A DNA stretch of 64,000 nt from BPGX01 sp035405785 (GTDB taxonomy: Bacteria; Bacteroidota; Bacteroidia; B-17B0; Aurantibacillaceae), in assembly GCA_035405785.1 (NCBI GenBank), contig DAONJS010000003.1:124001-188000 (forward strand), in the 5' to 3' direction. The position numbers and the translations under genes are program-made. Positions 35,714 to 46,598 of the stretch are shown here, piece after piece. The first letter of the stretch is position 1, and the number at the start of each line of letters is the position of its first letter. A model generated the notes under the pieces. The model saw only the letters and a program-made list of their open reading frames with translations, had not been told where the DNA came from and did no database searches.

Positions 35714-38011
35714 ATGGACTACAAAAAAAATTCTGCTCTTGATTATCATTCACAAGGCAGACCAGGAAAAATTGAAGTTATTCCAACAAAGCCATATAGT
35801 ACACAAAGAGATTTATCACTTGCTTATTCTCCGGGCGTTGCAGAGCCGTGTTTAGAAATTCATAAAAATCCAGAAGATGCTTACAAATACACTGCAAAAG
35901 GAAATTTAGTAGCCGTTATTTCTAATGGCACTGCAGTATTAGGTTTAGGTGATATTGGGCCACTGGCTTCAAAGCCAGTAATGGAAGGAAAAGGAATGTT
36001 GTTCAAAATTTACGCTGATATTGATGTGTTTGACATTGAAGTTAATACCAAAAACATTGATGAATTTGTCAATACTGTAAAAAATATAGCACCTACTTTT
36101 GGCGGTATAAATCTTGAAGATATCAAAGCCCCCGAATGTTTTGAAATTGAAAAACGACTTAAAGAAATACTGGATATACCAGTGATGCACGATGACCAGC
36201 ACGGAACAGCCATCATTTCAACTGCCGCATTGATGAATGCCTGCGAAATTTTTGATAAAGATTTGTCAAAAATAAAAATGGTTATCAACGGTGCAGGTGC
36301 ATCTGCTATTTCCTGTGCAAAAATGTATATTTCAATTGGCGTAAAAAAAGAGAATATTGTGATGTTAGATAGTAAAGGTGTTATTCATAAAAACCGAAAA
36401 GATTTAGATGAATACAAATCATTTTTTGCTACAGATAGAACAGATATTCAAACATTAGCAGAAGCCATCAATGGTGCAGATGTATTTGTTGGTTTATCAA
36501 AAGGAAATGTGCTGTCAAAAGAAATGGTTCAAAGCATGGCAAAAAATTGCATTGTATTTGCATTAGCCAATCCAACTCCTGAAATTTCTTATGAAGAAGC
36601 CATTAGTGCTCGTGAAGATATAATTGTAGCCACTGGAAGAAGCGATACCCCAAATCAAGTAAATAATGTTCTTGGTTATCCATATATTTTCAGAGGGGCT
36701 TTAGATGTTCAGGCCAAACAAATTAATGAGGCAATGAAAATAGCCGCAGCAAAGGCATTGGCTGCATTGGCTAAAGAACAAGTTCCTGACAGTGTTTTAT
36801 TAGCATACGGAAAAAAAACAATGGTTTTTGGAAAAGATTACATTATTCCTAAACCCCTTGACCCACGCCTTATTTCAGAAGTTTCTTCTGCTGTAGCAAA
36901 AGCCGCCATTGAAAGTGGCGTTGCAAGAAAAACTATTTCTGATTTTGAGGCCTATAAAATTCATTTAGCAAACAGAATTGGCAAGGACAATAAATTTATC
37001 CGAACAATCACTCAGAGAGCAAAATTAGAACCTAAAAAAATTGTATTTGCCGAAGCAGACGCATTAAGAATCATCAAAGCCGTTAAAGTAATATGTGATG
37101 AAAATATCGCACAGCCCATTTTGTTAGGAAATAAAAATCAGATTTTAGCCATTGCCAAAGAATGTGGCGTAGAATTAGGCAACAACATTACTATCATTGA
37201 CCCAATGGAAGAAACAAAATTAAGAGAAGAATATGGCGATATTTTATGGAAAAAAAGACAAAGAAAAGGTCTTACTCAATATGAAGCGAGACGCTTGATG
37301 AGAGATAGAAATTATTTTGGTGCTATGATGGTTGAACTTGGCCACGCAGATGCAATGATTTCTGGTATTACTCGCAGATTTAATGAAATCCTAAAACCCG
37401 CACTTGAAATTATTGGTCCAGATGAACACTTTCATAGAGTTGCTGGATTATATGCTCTCAGCACAAAAAAAGGTATTTACTTTTTTGCAGATGCTACCAT
37501 ACACGAAAATCCTACATGGGAACAACTTGTAGATATTACGCTTTTAACACATAATTATATTCGTCAGTTTAATATACAACCTGTTATTGCAATGCTCTCT
37601 TATTCAAATTTTGGTTCTGTAAAAAATGAAGAAACGATTAAGCAACAAAAAGCCATTGAGTATTTGCATAAAAATCATCCTGATATAATAGTAGATGGAG
37701 AAATACAGCCATCATTTGCATTAAATCAAAATTTACTTCATGAAAAATTCCCTTTCAGCAAAATTGTAGATAAAGAAGTAAATACATTTATCTTCCCAAA
37801 TTTATCTTCGGCACATATTACACAGCAAATGCTTGCAGAACTTGGTAATGCTGAAATTTTTGGACCTATTTTGATGGGATTGAAAAAACCAGTTCATGTA
37901 TTACAACTTACTTCTACAGTTAGAGAAATTGTGAATATGGCAGTTATATCTGTATTAGATGCCCAAAGTAAAAAGGATTTCAAAATTCCTCAATTTACAA
38001 GTTCCATTTAA
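35714..38011 (+). CDS. maeB: NADP-dependent malic enzyme with C-terminal phosphate acetyltransferase domain
   Basis: 765 residues, the normal MaeB fusion length. The malic enzyme part (about 1-425) has YSPGVAEPCLEI, GNLVAVISNGTAVLGLGDIG, PVMEGKGMLFKIYADIDVFD, VMHDDQHGTAIISTAAL, VINGAGASAISCAK and FALANPTPEIS. The C-terminal part (about 430-765) is a PTA-like domain (PKKIVFAEADALRIIKAV, MMVELGHADAMISGI) that usually acts in regulation rather than catalysis. It decarboxylates malate to pyruvate with NADPH formation, complementing the transhydrogenase. The fusion is standard in this family. Confidence 0.95.
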   Translation: MDYKKNSALDYHSQGRPGKIEVIPTKPYSTQRDLSLAYSPGVAEPCLEIHKNPEDAYKYTAKGNLVAVISNGTAVLGLGDIGPLASKPVMEGKGMLFKIYADIDVFDIEVNTKNIDEFVNTVKNIAPTFGGINLEDIKAPECFEIEKRLKEILDIPVMHDDQHGTAIISTAALMNACEIFDKDLSKIKMVINGAGASAISCAKMYISIGVKKENIVMLDSKGVIHKNRKDLDEYKSFFATDRTDIQTLAEAINGADVFVGLSKGNVLSKEMVQSMAKNCIVFALANPTPEISYEEAISAREDIIVATGRSDTPNQVNNVLGYPYIFRGALDVQAKQINEAMKIAAAKALAALAKEQVPDSVLLAYGKKTMVFGKDYIIPKPLDPRLISEVSSAVAKAAIESGVARKTISDFEAYKIHLANRIGKDNKFIRTITQRAKLEPKKIVFAEADALRIIKAVKVICDENIAQPILLGNKNQILAIAKECGVELGNNITIIDPMEETKLREEYGDILWKKRQRKGLTQYEARRLMRDRNYFGAMMVELGHADAMISGITRRFNEILKPALEIIGPDEHFHRVAGLYALSTKKGIYFFADATIHENPTWEQLVDITLLTHNYIRQFNIQPVIAMLSYSNFGSVKNEETIKQQKAIEYLHKNHPDIIVDGEIQPSFALNQNLLHEKFPFSKIVDKEVNTFIFPNLSSAHITQQMLAELGNAEIFGPILMGLKKPVHVLQLTSTVREIVNMAVISVLDAQSKKDFKIPQFTSSI

Positions 38012-38134
38012 TATCTATTATTCTTAATGTAATTGTTAGAACTTACTTGAAAATCTTTTAATTGTAAAAATAACTAAAATCAATTTTATCTGTTTGTTTA
38101 TTAACATATTTTTTTATTATTTTGCCTGCTATAA

Positions 38135-41100
38135 GTGGATTTTATTAAATTGAAAATATCTAATTCAAAATACAAAGGTTTTAGGTTTATTAATTCTTTT
38201 TATTTTATTATTGCATTGATAGTTTGCAGTACTAATATATTTTCTCAAAAAGATATTGACGATGTAAAAAAACAAGCAGAGAGTGCATTCAAAGAAGAAA
38301 GTTATGTAGAAGCTTACAAATTATATTCTCAACTTGTTGCTAACTTTTCAAAAGAACCCCTTTACAATTACCGATTAGGAGTATCAATGATTTATGCAGA
38401 ACCTGATAAAAAGAAATGCATACCATACCTTGAATTTGCTGTAAAATTTGTTCAAAAAAAAGAAACTCCATCCGAAGCACTCTTTTATCTCGCAAAAGCA
38501 TATCACCTCAATTACAGATTTAATGACGCTATTAAATACTATCAAAATTACAAGCAATCTGTTTCGGCTTCAAAAGCTAAAGAAATGGAGGTGGATAAAG
38601 AAATTGCCGCTTGTGAAAATGGTAAAAAACTTTTATCTAATATCAAAGAACTTGTTATTCTCTCTAAAAAACAACTCAACGAAAATGAATACTTCAGAAG
38701 TTACGATTTATCAACCATTGGCGGAAAATTATTAGTCAAACCTGATGAGTTTCAATCTAAAATTGATAAAAAGAAAAAGGATAAATCTGTTGTTTATCTA
38801 CCACAACAAGGTGATAAAGTGTTTTTTTCTTCTTATGGTGAAGATGGAAAAAATGGAAGAGATATTTATTTTGCTATTCGTTTGCCAAATGGCACTTTTG
38901 CTAAACCACAGCCATTGTCTGCTATCAACACACCTTATGACGAAGATTATCCATTTCTTCATCCAAACGGAAAAGTGTTATACTTTGCTTCCAAAGGACA
39001 CAAAGGAATGGGCGGTTACGATATTTTCAAAACCACTTTTGACCCCAATACTCAAACTTGGTCTCCACCCGAAAACCTTGAATTTCCTATCAATTCACCA
39101 GGAGATGATTTTTTGTTCGTAACAGATTCTTCTGAAAAAATAGCATACTTTTCTACTTCAAGATATTCTCCACCCGGCAAAATTGATGTATTGAAAGTTA
39201 AAACAGAACGTGTGCCACCACTTTTTGTGGCTATCAAAGGAAATGTTAGAAAAAATGATGTGAATCAAAGTGTTCGTTCTGTTATTGCCGTAAAAAATGT
39301 TGAAACAGGAGAATTAGTTGGAACTTATGCTGCTGATGAAAATGGAGAGTATTATATGGAACTTCCAAATGGTGGAAAATTTTTATTTACAGTTGAAACA
39401 CCAGGATTTACAAAGCAATCAGAAGTTGTGAATTTACCTTTATCTTATGCCATCAAACCATTTCGTCAAAGTATTTCGTATGAAAAAAATGTTCTTGTTA
39501 TTACTAATTACTTTGATGAAAAAGCATCAGATGATGCCTATTTGGATATTGTAGAACTAATTGAGAAAAAAGCAAAGTTAGAAACGAATGAAGAACAATT
39601 TAAACAACAAACTCAACAAACTTCTCAACCTATTGCAAATACTAACACAACAAGCACGCAAGAAACTCAAAATAATATAAATAAAAAAGAAGAAATATCA
39701 GCATCAAATACGCCAATTCCACCAAATAATGTTCAAGAATTATTAAACATAGTAAAAAAAGACGCTGAAGAAGCACAAGCAGAAGCAAATCAATTAGAAA
39801 TTGAAAACAATCAGTTAAAACAAGTTGTACAACTAAAAGAACAAGAATTAAAAGATATTGATAAAAATATTCAGGACACACAAAATCAACTTAATACCGC
39901 CGACTCAAAAGAAGAAAAGGAACAATTAACTAAGTTATTAAAAGATTTAGAAGACAAAAAGAAAACTGCTACTGAACAAAAACAATTTTTTGAACAATAT
40001 CAAAAAGAAGTAGAACAAAATCTTGCAGGTAAAAAGAAAGAAGCAGAACTCAATCAGCAATTTGCAAATACATTACAGGAATTAGATAAAGGAAAAAATC
40101 AATCTGCCGCTCTCAAAAAATTAGAACAATTACAAAAGGAACTTCAACAACTTGAAAAACAAAAATCTAATGAAAGTGAAGTATTATCATCATTAAATAA
40201 ACAAGAAAAAGAAACTCAGGAAGAACTTAATAAAATTCAAAAACAGAAAAATAACATAGAAGAAGAAATTAATCTTATCAATGAAGAACTTAAAAACTTA
40301 AATAATGAACTCACAACCACAAAAGATAAAGCATTAAAAGAAAATATTCAATCACAAATAAAAGAAAAAGAAGGTGAATTGTCTGAAAAGCAAAATTTAT
40401 TATCCCAATTAAATGAACAAATATCAGATAAAAATGATGATTTAAAATCTATTCAGGAACAAAAAGAACTTGTAAGTAAAATTAAAAAGAATGAACAAAT
40501 TCCTTTAAATCAAAACAAATCCAATCAAACCTCAGATGATACAAAAATTATAACTTCATCAAATATCAATAATATCGTTCAAGAATACAATTCCAAAATT
40601 GAAAATGCTTCTTCCAATGAAAATAAAAAACATTTAATTGAAGAATATAATCAATTGCTCACCAAATCAATTAAAGAAAACAATAAAAAAATTTCATCTA
40701 CTACTAATCAAAGTGAAAGACAAAAATTACAAAATCTAAATTATGAATTAGAGCAAATTTTAAAATCCAATAATGACCAATTATTAGCATTAAATAAATC
40801 TACTACACAACCTAATTCAATTCCAACAAACACCACATCTACACAGCCAATTGCCACACAAACCACATCAACAAACACCACATCTACACAACCAATTACT
40901 ACACAAACTACTTCACCAACAAACGCCACATCTACACAACCAATAGCAAACAAACAATCTGAAAATAAAACCAGTAATTTACCAATTCCTATCAATAATC
41001 GACAAGAACTTATCAATAACATTTCTCAACAAGAGCAACTAAAATCAGAATTTACTGCACTGAAAAATCAATTTGAAAATCAAACTTATCAATCTCCAAA

Positions 41101-44100
41101 TTCATCATCATATAAACAAAATCTTCCACAAATCAATGAAAATCCAGCAACCAAAAATATCATCAATATCTTGAATGCTAATAATCAAATTAATTTCTTT
41201 AATAAGCAAGTTGATAGTTTAAGAGCCATTTCATCAGAATTAAAAAATAAAGCCAATAAAACCAACGATAACAATCAAAAACAAAAACTATTATCAGATG
41301 CTAAAAAACTTGATGTTGCTGCATTAGAAAAGGAATATCAATCAGCACAATTTACAAAAACATTAAATCAAAATTTATTTATTCTCTATGAAGAAACAAT
41401 AAATAATTTACCAGAAAATCAAAAACAAGAACTTCAATCAGAACTAAACAAAGCAAAACAAGATTTCAAACAAGCCCAGCAAATTCGTCAGGAAGCCGCC
41501 AATCAAAGTAACTTAACTATTAAACTTGCTGCAGAACAAAATGCACAAGAAAAAGAACAAGTAGCACTTAATTCACTTAATCAATTACTCACTGACAAAA
41601 AAATTTCTTTACCAACAGACAATATCCAACAATCCTTACAAACCGAGAATACTCAAATAACAGAAAAACACATTTCACTTCAAAATCAGTTTATTAAAGC
41701 CAACGACGCTGAAATTAATTATCTCATAAACATTACAGACACATCACAAAAAATTAAATCTAATCCTTCATTATCTCAATCATTATCACAATTATTAGAA
41801 TTGAAAAAAAATATTGACCAACAACTAACTGCTTCAAATAACAATAAAGAACAACTCAATAATATCATCAATAATCAATTACAACTATTACAACAATTAA
41901 GGCAAATCAATAATTCCATTCAACCATCAGTTACACAAACAAATAATTACATCACAAAAGAAGAAACTCAAAAACTCATGACAAATAATGCAATCAAAGA
42001 TTCGTCAATTGCACTTGCCCAAAAATTACCGCTTAACATCAATAACAACTCTGCTCAACAAATTACATCTTTAATACAGGAACAAAAACAAATAGAAGAT
42101 AATTTGAAAACTGATAACCCAATCCTTAAATCACCCGACGAAATTCAAAAAGATAATGAAAATATAAATACTGAAATTACTCAATTGACAAACAAAGCTC
42201 TGACATTAAAACAACAAATTTCTCAAACAACCGATCAAAGAAAAAAAGCAGAACTTCAAACAGAATTTGACAGAACCAATGCTCTTATTCAAGAAAAGAA
42301 GATTACTCAAATGTCTAATGAAATTTTAATCAATCAGGCAGAATATAATTCCAATCAAAATTATCTCAATCAACTAATTTCATCTATTCCTTCAAATAAT
42401 TCAACAGAAAAAAATTCAGCATTAATCACTATCAATGAGATTCAAAAACTAAAAAAACAAGAAGAATCTCTTATTAAAGAAGCACTTGCACTTAATAATA
42501 CATCAGCACAATTAGGTGCATTACAAAATGCTCGCATCAAACAACAAGAATATCTGCAAGCCCAAGAAGAATTGACAAAAAAACTTTCAAAATATAATCC
42601 ACAACTCACTAAACAACCATCCAAAGTTAATGTCAATGATCCGCTTGCATTATCATTGAAATATCAAAGCAATCTCAACAAGCAAATTAAAGAATGGGAA
42701 GCCATCAATAATAATTTGAATATGGAAATTACACGTCTTTATCCAAAATATTCAACTACTCCATCAGGAAAACTTTTAGCAGATGCTCAAAATATTATCA
42801 ATCAGGCAAAAAACACTAATGACCTTAATAAAAAATTAGAACTTTATACAAAAGCCGCACAATTACAACAAACTGCTCTACAACAACTCTCTACTCCAAT
42901 TGCATCAAATAATCAACCACAACCTAATAATACCATTGCTCAAAATAAAGCACAGCAAAACCAAGCACAAACCAATAATAACATTACTCAAAACAAAACA
43001 CAACAAAATCAACCACAACCTAATAATAACATTGCTCAAAACAAAACACAACAAAATCAATCGCAAGCTAATAATAACCTTGCTCAAAACAAAACACAAC
43101 AAAATCAATCGCAAGCTAATAATAACCTTGCTCANNNNNNNNNNNNNNNNNNNNNNNNNNNNNNNNNNNNNNNNNNNNNNNNNNNNNNNNNNNNNNNNNN
43201 NNNNNNNNNNNNNNNNNNNNNNNNNNNNNNNNNNAAACAAAACACAACAAAATCAAACACAATCTAATAATAACATCGCTCAAAATCAACCACAACAAAA
43301 TCAACAACCGCAAAATAATTTTTTACCACAAATTAAATCTGTAAAAATATCCCGCACACCAGCATATTCTGATGCTAATCCAATTCCATTAAATCCAAAA
43401 TTACCTGATGGTCTTATTTTTTCTGTGCAAGTTGGAGCATTCAAAAATCCTTTACCTAATAATTTCTTTAATGGTTTAAGTCCTGTGTTTTCTCAAACTA
43501 CAGAAAATAATTTGTATCGTTATTTAGTAGGTCAGATGACAGATGCACAAGAAGCCATCGCACTAAAAAATAATTTTAAAAATTTAGGTTATACCGATGC
43601 TTTTGTTATTGCGTATTACAATGGCAAAAGAATATCTTTAAGTGAAGCATTAGAATTATTGAAAAAGCAAAATTCACAAGCAGCCAATATCAATCCTTTT
43701 GCTACTACAAATGTCCTTGAAAAAGCCCAAATACCTACATACACTACATTGATGGAAACAACACAACAAAATATAACTGAATCAAATATTAAAGAAAGTG
43801 AAGAAATCAATGATCTTTATTTCACAATACAAATTGGTGTATATGGTAAAAATGTTTCTGATGCCACATTCAAATACATCAAGCCCATTATCCGTGCTAC
43901 TATCAATGATAAATTTTATAGATATTCAGCAGGTATTTACGACAACATTTCTCAAGCTCAAAAGGACTTACAAAAAGTAATTGCACTTGGAATGAAAGAT
44001 GCTTTTATCTGTGCTTACTGGAATGGTAAAAGATTATTTTATCCTGAAGCAGAAAAACTTATTCGTGAAAATAAAAATATCAGATATGCACCACCTCAAC

Positions 44101-44552
44101 CTATTGTATTTCCTAATGAATCTGCAGCTATCCCATTTGCTCAAAATACAACTGTTCAAAACGCTATTATTGAAAACAATGAAAATTATCCACCCTTTGA
44201 TCCAACACTTGTATTTTCTAATGGTGTAACAAAAAGACCAGAGTCTACTCCCGAAAATGGCGTAAAATCTGATAATTCAGGAATATGCTTTAGAGTGCAA
44301 ATTGGAGCATTCAAAAACAGAGTGCCACAAGCCACTGCAGAAAAATATTTCAAAATCAAAGATTGGCCTATTGAAGTGCATTATATCAACGGATTGTATA
44401 TTTACACAGTAGGAAATTTTGTAGGAAGTAAATATGCAGCCAAATTAAGAGATCAAGTTGTATCGCTTGGAATTACTGATGCTTTCATTACAGTATATAA
44501 AGATAATAAAAAACTTTTTGGTTACGAAGCATTGAAGTATATGAATCAATGA
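38135..44552 (+). CDS. Giant PorE-like TPR/PD40/coiled-coil protein with three C-terminal SPOR-like domains
   Basis: Over 2,100 residues, interrupted by a 100-N gap (43135-43234). GTG start 38135; signal peptide ending near NIFSQ. Order: TPR-type repeats (about residues 42-140); PD40 beta-propeller repeats (about 215-355: GKVLYFASKGHKGMGGYDIF, KIAYFSTSRYSPPGKIDV); a carboxypeptidase-regulatory-like fold (about 362-432); coiled coil (about 528-785); a TTSTQP linker of three 45-48-base repeats (40829-40967); a long Gln/Asn-rich coiled coil; a 48-base tandem repeat; and three SPOR-like domains (43414-43660, 43819-44070, 44284-44540) starting LIFSVQVGAFK, LYFTIQIGVYG and CFRVQIGAFK. TPR-propeller-CRD is the layout of PorE, an envelope T9SS component that ends in an OmpA-like peptidoglycan-binding domain; here SPOR-like domains take that place. 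The frame changes across the N run only because 100 is not a multiple of 3. An outer-membrane protein gene follows 6 bases later. Confidence 0.8.
40829..40967 (+). repeat. In-frame 45-48-base tandem repeats (TTSTQP linker)
   Basis: Three imperfect units beginning AACACCACATCTACACA at 40829, 40874 and 40922 (the last AACGCC) encode a Thr/Gln-rich linker within the giant protein. Confidence 0.75.
42926..43313 (+). repeat. In-frame 48-base tandem repeat, interrupted by assembly gap
   Basis: Units start at 42926, 42974, 43022, 43070 and 43118, and again at 43266. Each encodes 16 residues like NNNIAQNKTQQNQSQA. The gap lies inside the fifth unit: 17 bases before it and 31 after it make exactly 48. 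Confidence 0.9.
43135..43234. other. Assembly gap (100 N)
   Basis: Exactly 100 N, the usual placeholder for unknown length, within the 48-base coding repeat. Confidence 0.99.
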
Positions 44553-44558
44553 TAGTGA

Positions 44559-45248
44559 ATGAAAACATTAGTTTCAATCAAAGATAAATTATTAGTTATT
44601 TTGTTCATTGTTTTTTTTCAATTTGTTAATGGACAAATTTTTGATTCTCTGAAAGTAGCATTTCAAAAGAAACCAGGCATTGATGTAGGATTAGAAACAA
44701 GAAATTCATTTTTATTAAATGATACTGTGAAGTTTCGTGGTATCAAACTTGGCGTAAGTTTTGGTAAAAAAATTAAAATAGGATTATCTTACAATTGGCT
44801 AAAAAGCAACATTTACAATCAGGTATCTTATTTTTATGATAGTTCAAGAGATACCACAAAAGGTTATTTTAAGATGGCTTATTTATCTATTTACACTAAA
44901 ATAGTTTATCATAAAAACAAAAGATGGGAATACAGTACACCTTTACAATTTGGCTATGGAAGTTCATGGATTCAGCAAAGTTCAAAATTATCTTTTAAGA
45001 ACCAGCAATTTAAAAAAAATATGATAGTATATGAGCCCACTGTATCTGTACAGTTTAAATTATTCAAATGGCTTGGAATAGCAGGAAATATAGGATATAG
45101 ATTTGTTTGGCATAAAGATGAAAAAATTATCAGCCATTTGAATGGTCCTATTTATGTATTGAATATCAATTTTATGTTAGAACAATTATTTTTTGAAGCC
45201 TTTCCAGAAAGTGAAATCACAAAAAGATTTGGTCCTGCTGAGTGGTAA
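44559..45248 (+). CDS. Putative outer-membrane protein, partner of the giant PD40/SPOR protein
   Basis: 229 residues with a signal peptide (MKTLVSIKDKLLVILFIVFF, cut before QIFDS). The mature part is beta-strand rich, with GIKLGVSFGKKIKIGLSYNW, FQLKWLGIAGNIGYRF-like segments and a C-terminal SEITKRFGPAEW that is not a typical barrel terminus. It starts 6 bases after the giant gene and so is almost certainly co-expressed. I do not recognise a named family; function unknown. Co-expression suggests that it could be an outer-membrane partner of the SPOR/PD40 protein. Confidence 0.6.
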   Translation: MKTLVSIKDKLLVILFIVFFQFVNGQIFDSLKVAFQKKPGIDVGLETRNSFLLNDTVKFRGIKLGVSFGKKIKIGLSYNWLKSNIYNQVSYFYDSSRDTTKGYFKMAYLSIYTKIVYHKNKRWEYSTPLQFGYGSSWIQQSSKLSFKNQQFKKNMIVYEPTVSVQFKLFKWLGIAGNIGYRFVWHKDEKIISHLNGPIYVLNINFMLEQLFFEAFPESEITKRFGPAEW

Positions 45249-45286
45249 ATTTATTTCCTTTTTAGAAAGAAATAAAACAAAATTTA

Positions 45287-45312
45287 TTTCCTTGAATGAA
45301 GGAAAATATTTT
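45287..45312. terminator. Candidate terminator between convergent genes
   Basis: Stem TTTCCTT/AAGGAAA with loop GAATG, followed by a T-rich stretch; short, so tentative. Confidence 0.4.
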
Positions 45313-46512
45313 TTAACTGTAAATCTTTGAATAAATCCACGAGATGTTATCAAATGAACGATATTGCTTTGCAATCTGAACAATTTTATTTTTAATTTCT
45401 TTGTCTGAAATTAACCTGTCAATATATTCTATGGCTTTTTGATATTCTGTTTTATTTAATTCTTTTAATACATAGCCAATGTTATTTTTTTCAATAATAT
45501 CTGAATCATCAGAAATGTCTTTTGTAATAATTACAGGTAATCCAGTAGCCCAATATTCTCCATCTTTTATTGGAGAACCAAATTTTCTTGAATAAGTTGG
45601 CTTAAATATTGTAATTGCATAATCAGCAACATTCAAATATTTATGAACTTCATTATGAGGAACAAACAAATGAATTATTTTATTTGAAGGTATTTTGAAT
45701 TCATTCAACTTATTTTGAACATATTCTTTTGAATGAGAGGAGAGAATAATGAAATTAAAATTTTCTTTCCAATAATTTGATGCTACACTTAAAAATTCAA
45801 AAAACTCATTTTCTAAATAAATACCTCCAAATTTACCTGCATAAATGCCTACAATTTTATTATTAAGTTGTAATTCATTTCTAATTTTATTTCTCAATTC
45901 ATTTGATGGATTAAATAAATTGGTATTAACGCAAGCTGGTTTTACAAACCAGTTATTTTTATCGGGATTAAAATTATAGCGAGACACTGCATATTCTTTA
46001 ATCATTCTTTCTGTAGTAGCAATAAGATATTTAGCGTGATGAGTCATTTTCTTCTCAAAATAAAATAACAAACGAAATGCTAATGAATTTTTTTTCCATT
46101 CTCCTACTTCAACCATTGCTTCTGCATGTGGTTCATAACTGTCAATTATTAAAGGTCTGTTTGTAATTAAAGATAGTATATAGCCAAATAAACCAGCGGG
46201 CGTGCACCATGTATGAATGTGTGTGATGTTTTTTTTATAGATAAAGAAAATTAATTGTAACAACATTATCAAGTAATAAATTAAAGCACGAAAACCAAAT
46301 GGAATATACGAATATGAAATAACTTTAATAAGCGGATGATTAAATGAAATTTTTTTGTTAGATTTATTAAGTGCTACAAGATAAATTTGTTCGTCATTAT
46401 ATAATGATTTTGAAATAATTTCAAGATAAGGCAATGTATATGTTTGAATGAGGGCATCATTAAAATCCCAGTATGTGAGAACTAAAATTTTCTTTTTAAT
46501 TTTTTCTTTCAT
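45313..46512 (-). CDS. Glycosyltransferase, family 4 (GT-B)
   Basis: 399 residues. The N-terminal ILVLTYWDFNDALIQTYTLPYL and ITHIHTWCTPAGLFGYIL, then the C-terminal donor-binding half with NNKIVGIYAGKFGGIYL, IIHLFVPHNEVHKYLNVADYA and the glutamate-containing KFGSPIKDGEYWATGLPVIIT, fit a GT4-type retaining transferase. The sugar and acceptor are unknown. It is the last gene of the divIC-led polysaccharide operon. Its leader is a near copy of the leader of the next upstream gene (repeat at 46510-46594). Confidence 0.85.
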   Translation of the reverse strand: MKEKIKKKILVLTYWDFNDALIQTYTLPYLEIISKSLYNDEQIYLVALNKSNKKISFNHPLIKVISYSYIPFGFRALIYYLIMLLQLIFFIYKKNITHIHTWCTPAGLFGYILSLITNRPLIIDSYEPHAEAMVEVGEWKKNSLAFRLLFYFEKKMTHHAKYLIATTERMIKEYAVSRYNFNPDKNNWFVKPACVNTNLFNPSNELRNKIRNELQLNNKIVGIYAGKFGGIYLENEFFEFLSVASNYWKENFNFIILSSHSKEYVQNKLNEFKIPSNKIIHLFVPHNEVHKYLNVADYAITIFKPTYSRKFGSPIKDGEYWATGLPVIITKDISDDSDIIEKNNIGYVLKELNKTEYQKAIEYIDRLISDKEIKNKIVQIAKQYRSFDNISWIYSKIYS

Positions 46513-46594
46513 CCGTAAATAATTTTTATAATAGGTCGGATGGAACTCGCATGATGAATTTTCATCTTTATTAAAAGAATAATGCTCGTTTCAT
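46510..46594. repeat. Duplicated leader element, copy A
   Basis: 85 bases between two glycosyltransferase genes. 38 bases (46529-46566) are identical to copy B at 47493-47530, and both ends also match: TTTACGGATG at the start codon and ATGAAACGAGCAT at the far end, minus strand. Includes a CATCCG/CGGATG inverted repeat next to the start codon. Confidence 0.85.
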
Positions 46595-46598
46595 AAAT

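Noticed and set aside
42900..43134. Second reading frame through the 48-base repeats (Lys/Asn/Ile-rich) continuing past the gap
   Set aside because: It is an off-frame reading of the repeat. The true frame joins across the gap if the gap is a multiple of 48.
43135..43234. Apparent frameshift in the giant gene
   Set aside because: It is caused by a 100-N placeholder, not by the DNA.
42926..43313. Possible CRISPR array
   Set aside because: The 48-base units are contiguous, without spacers, and in frame within a protein.
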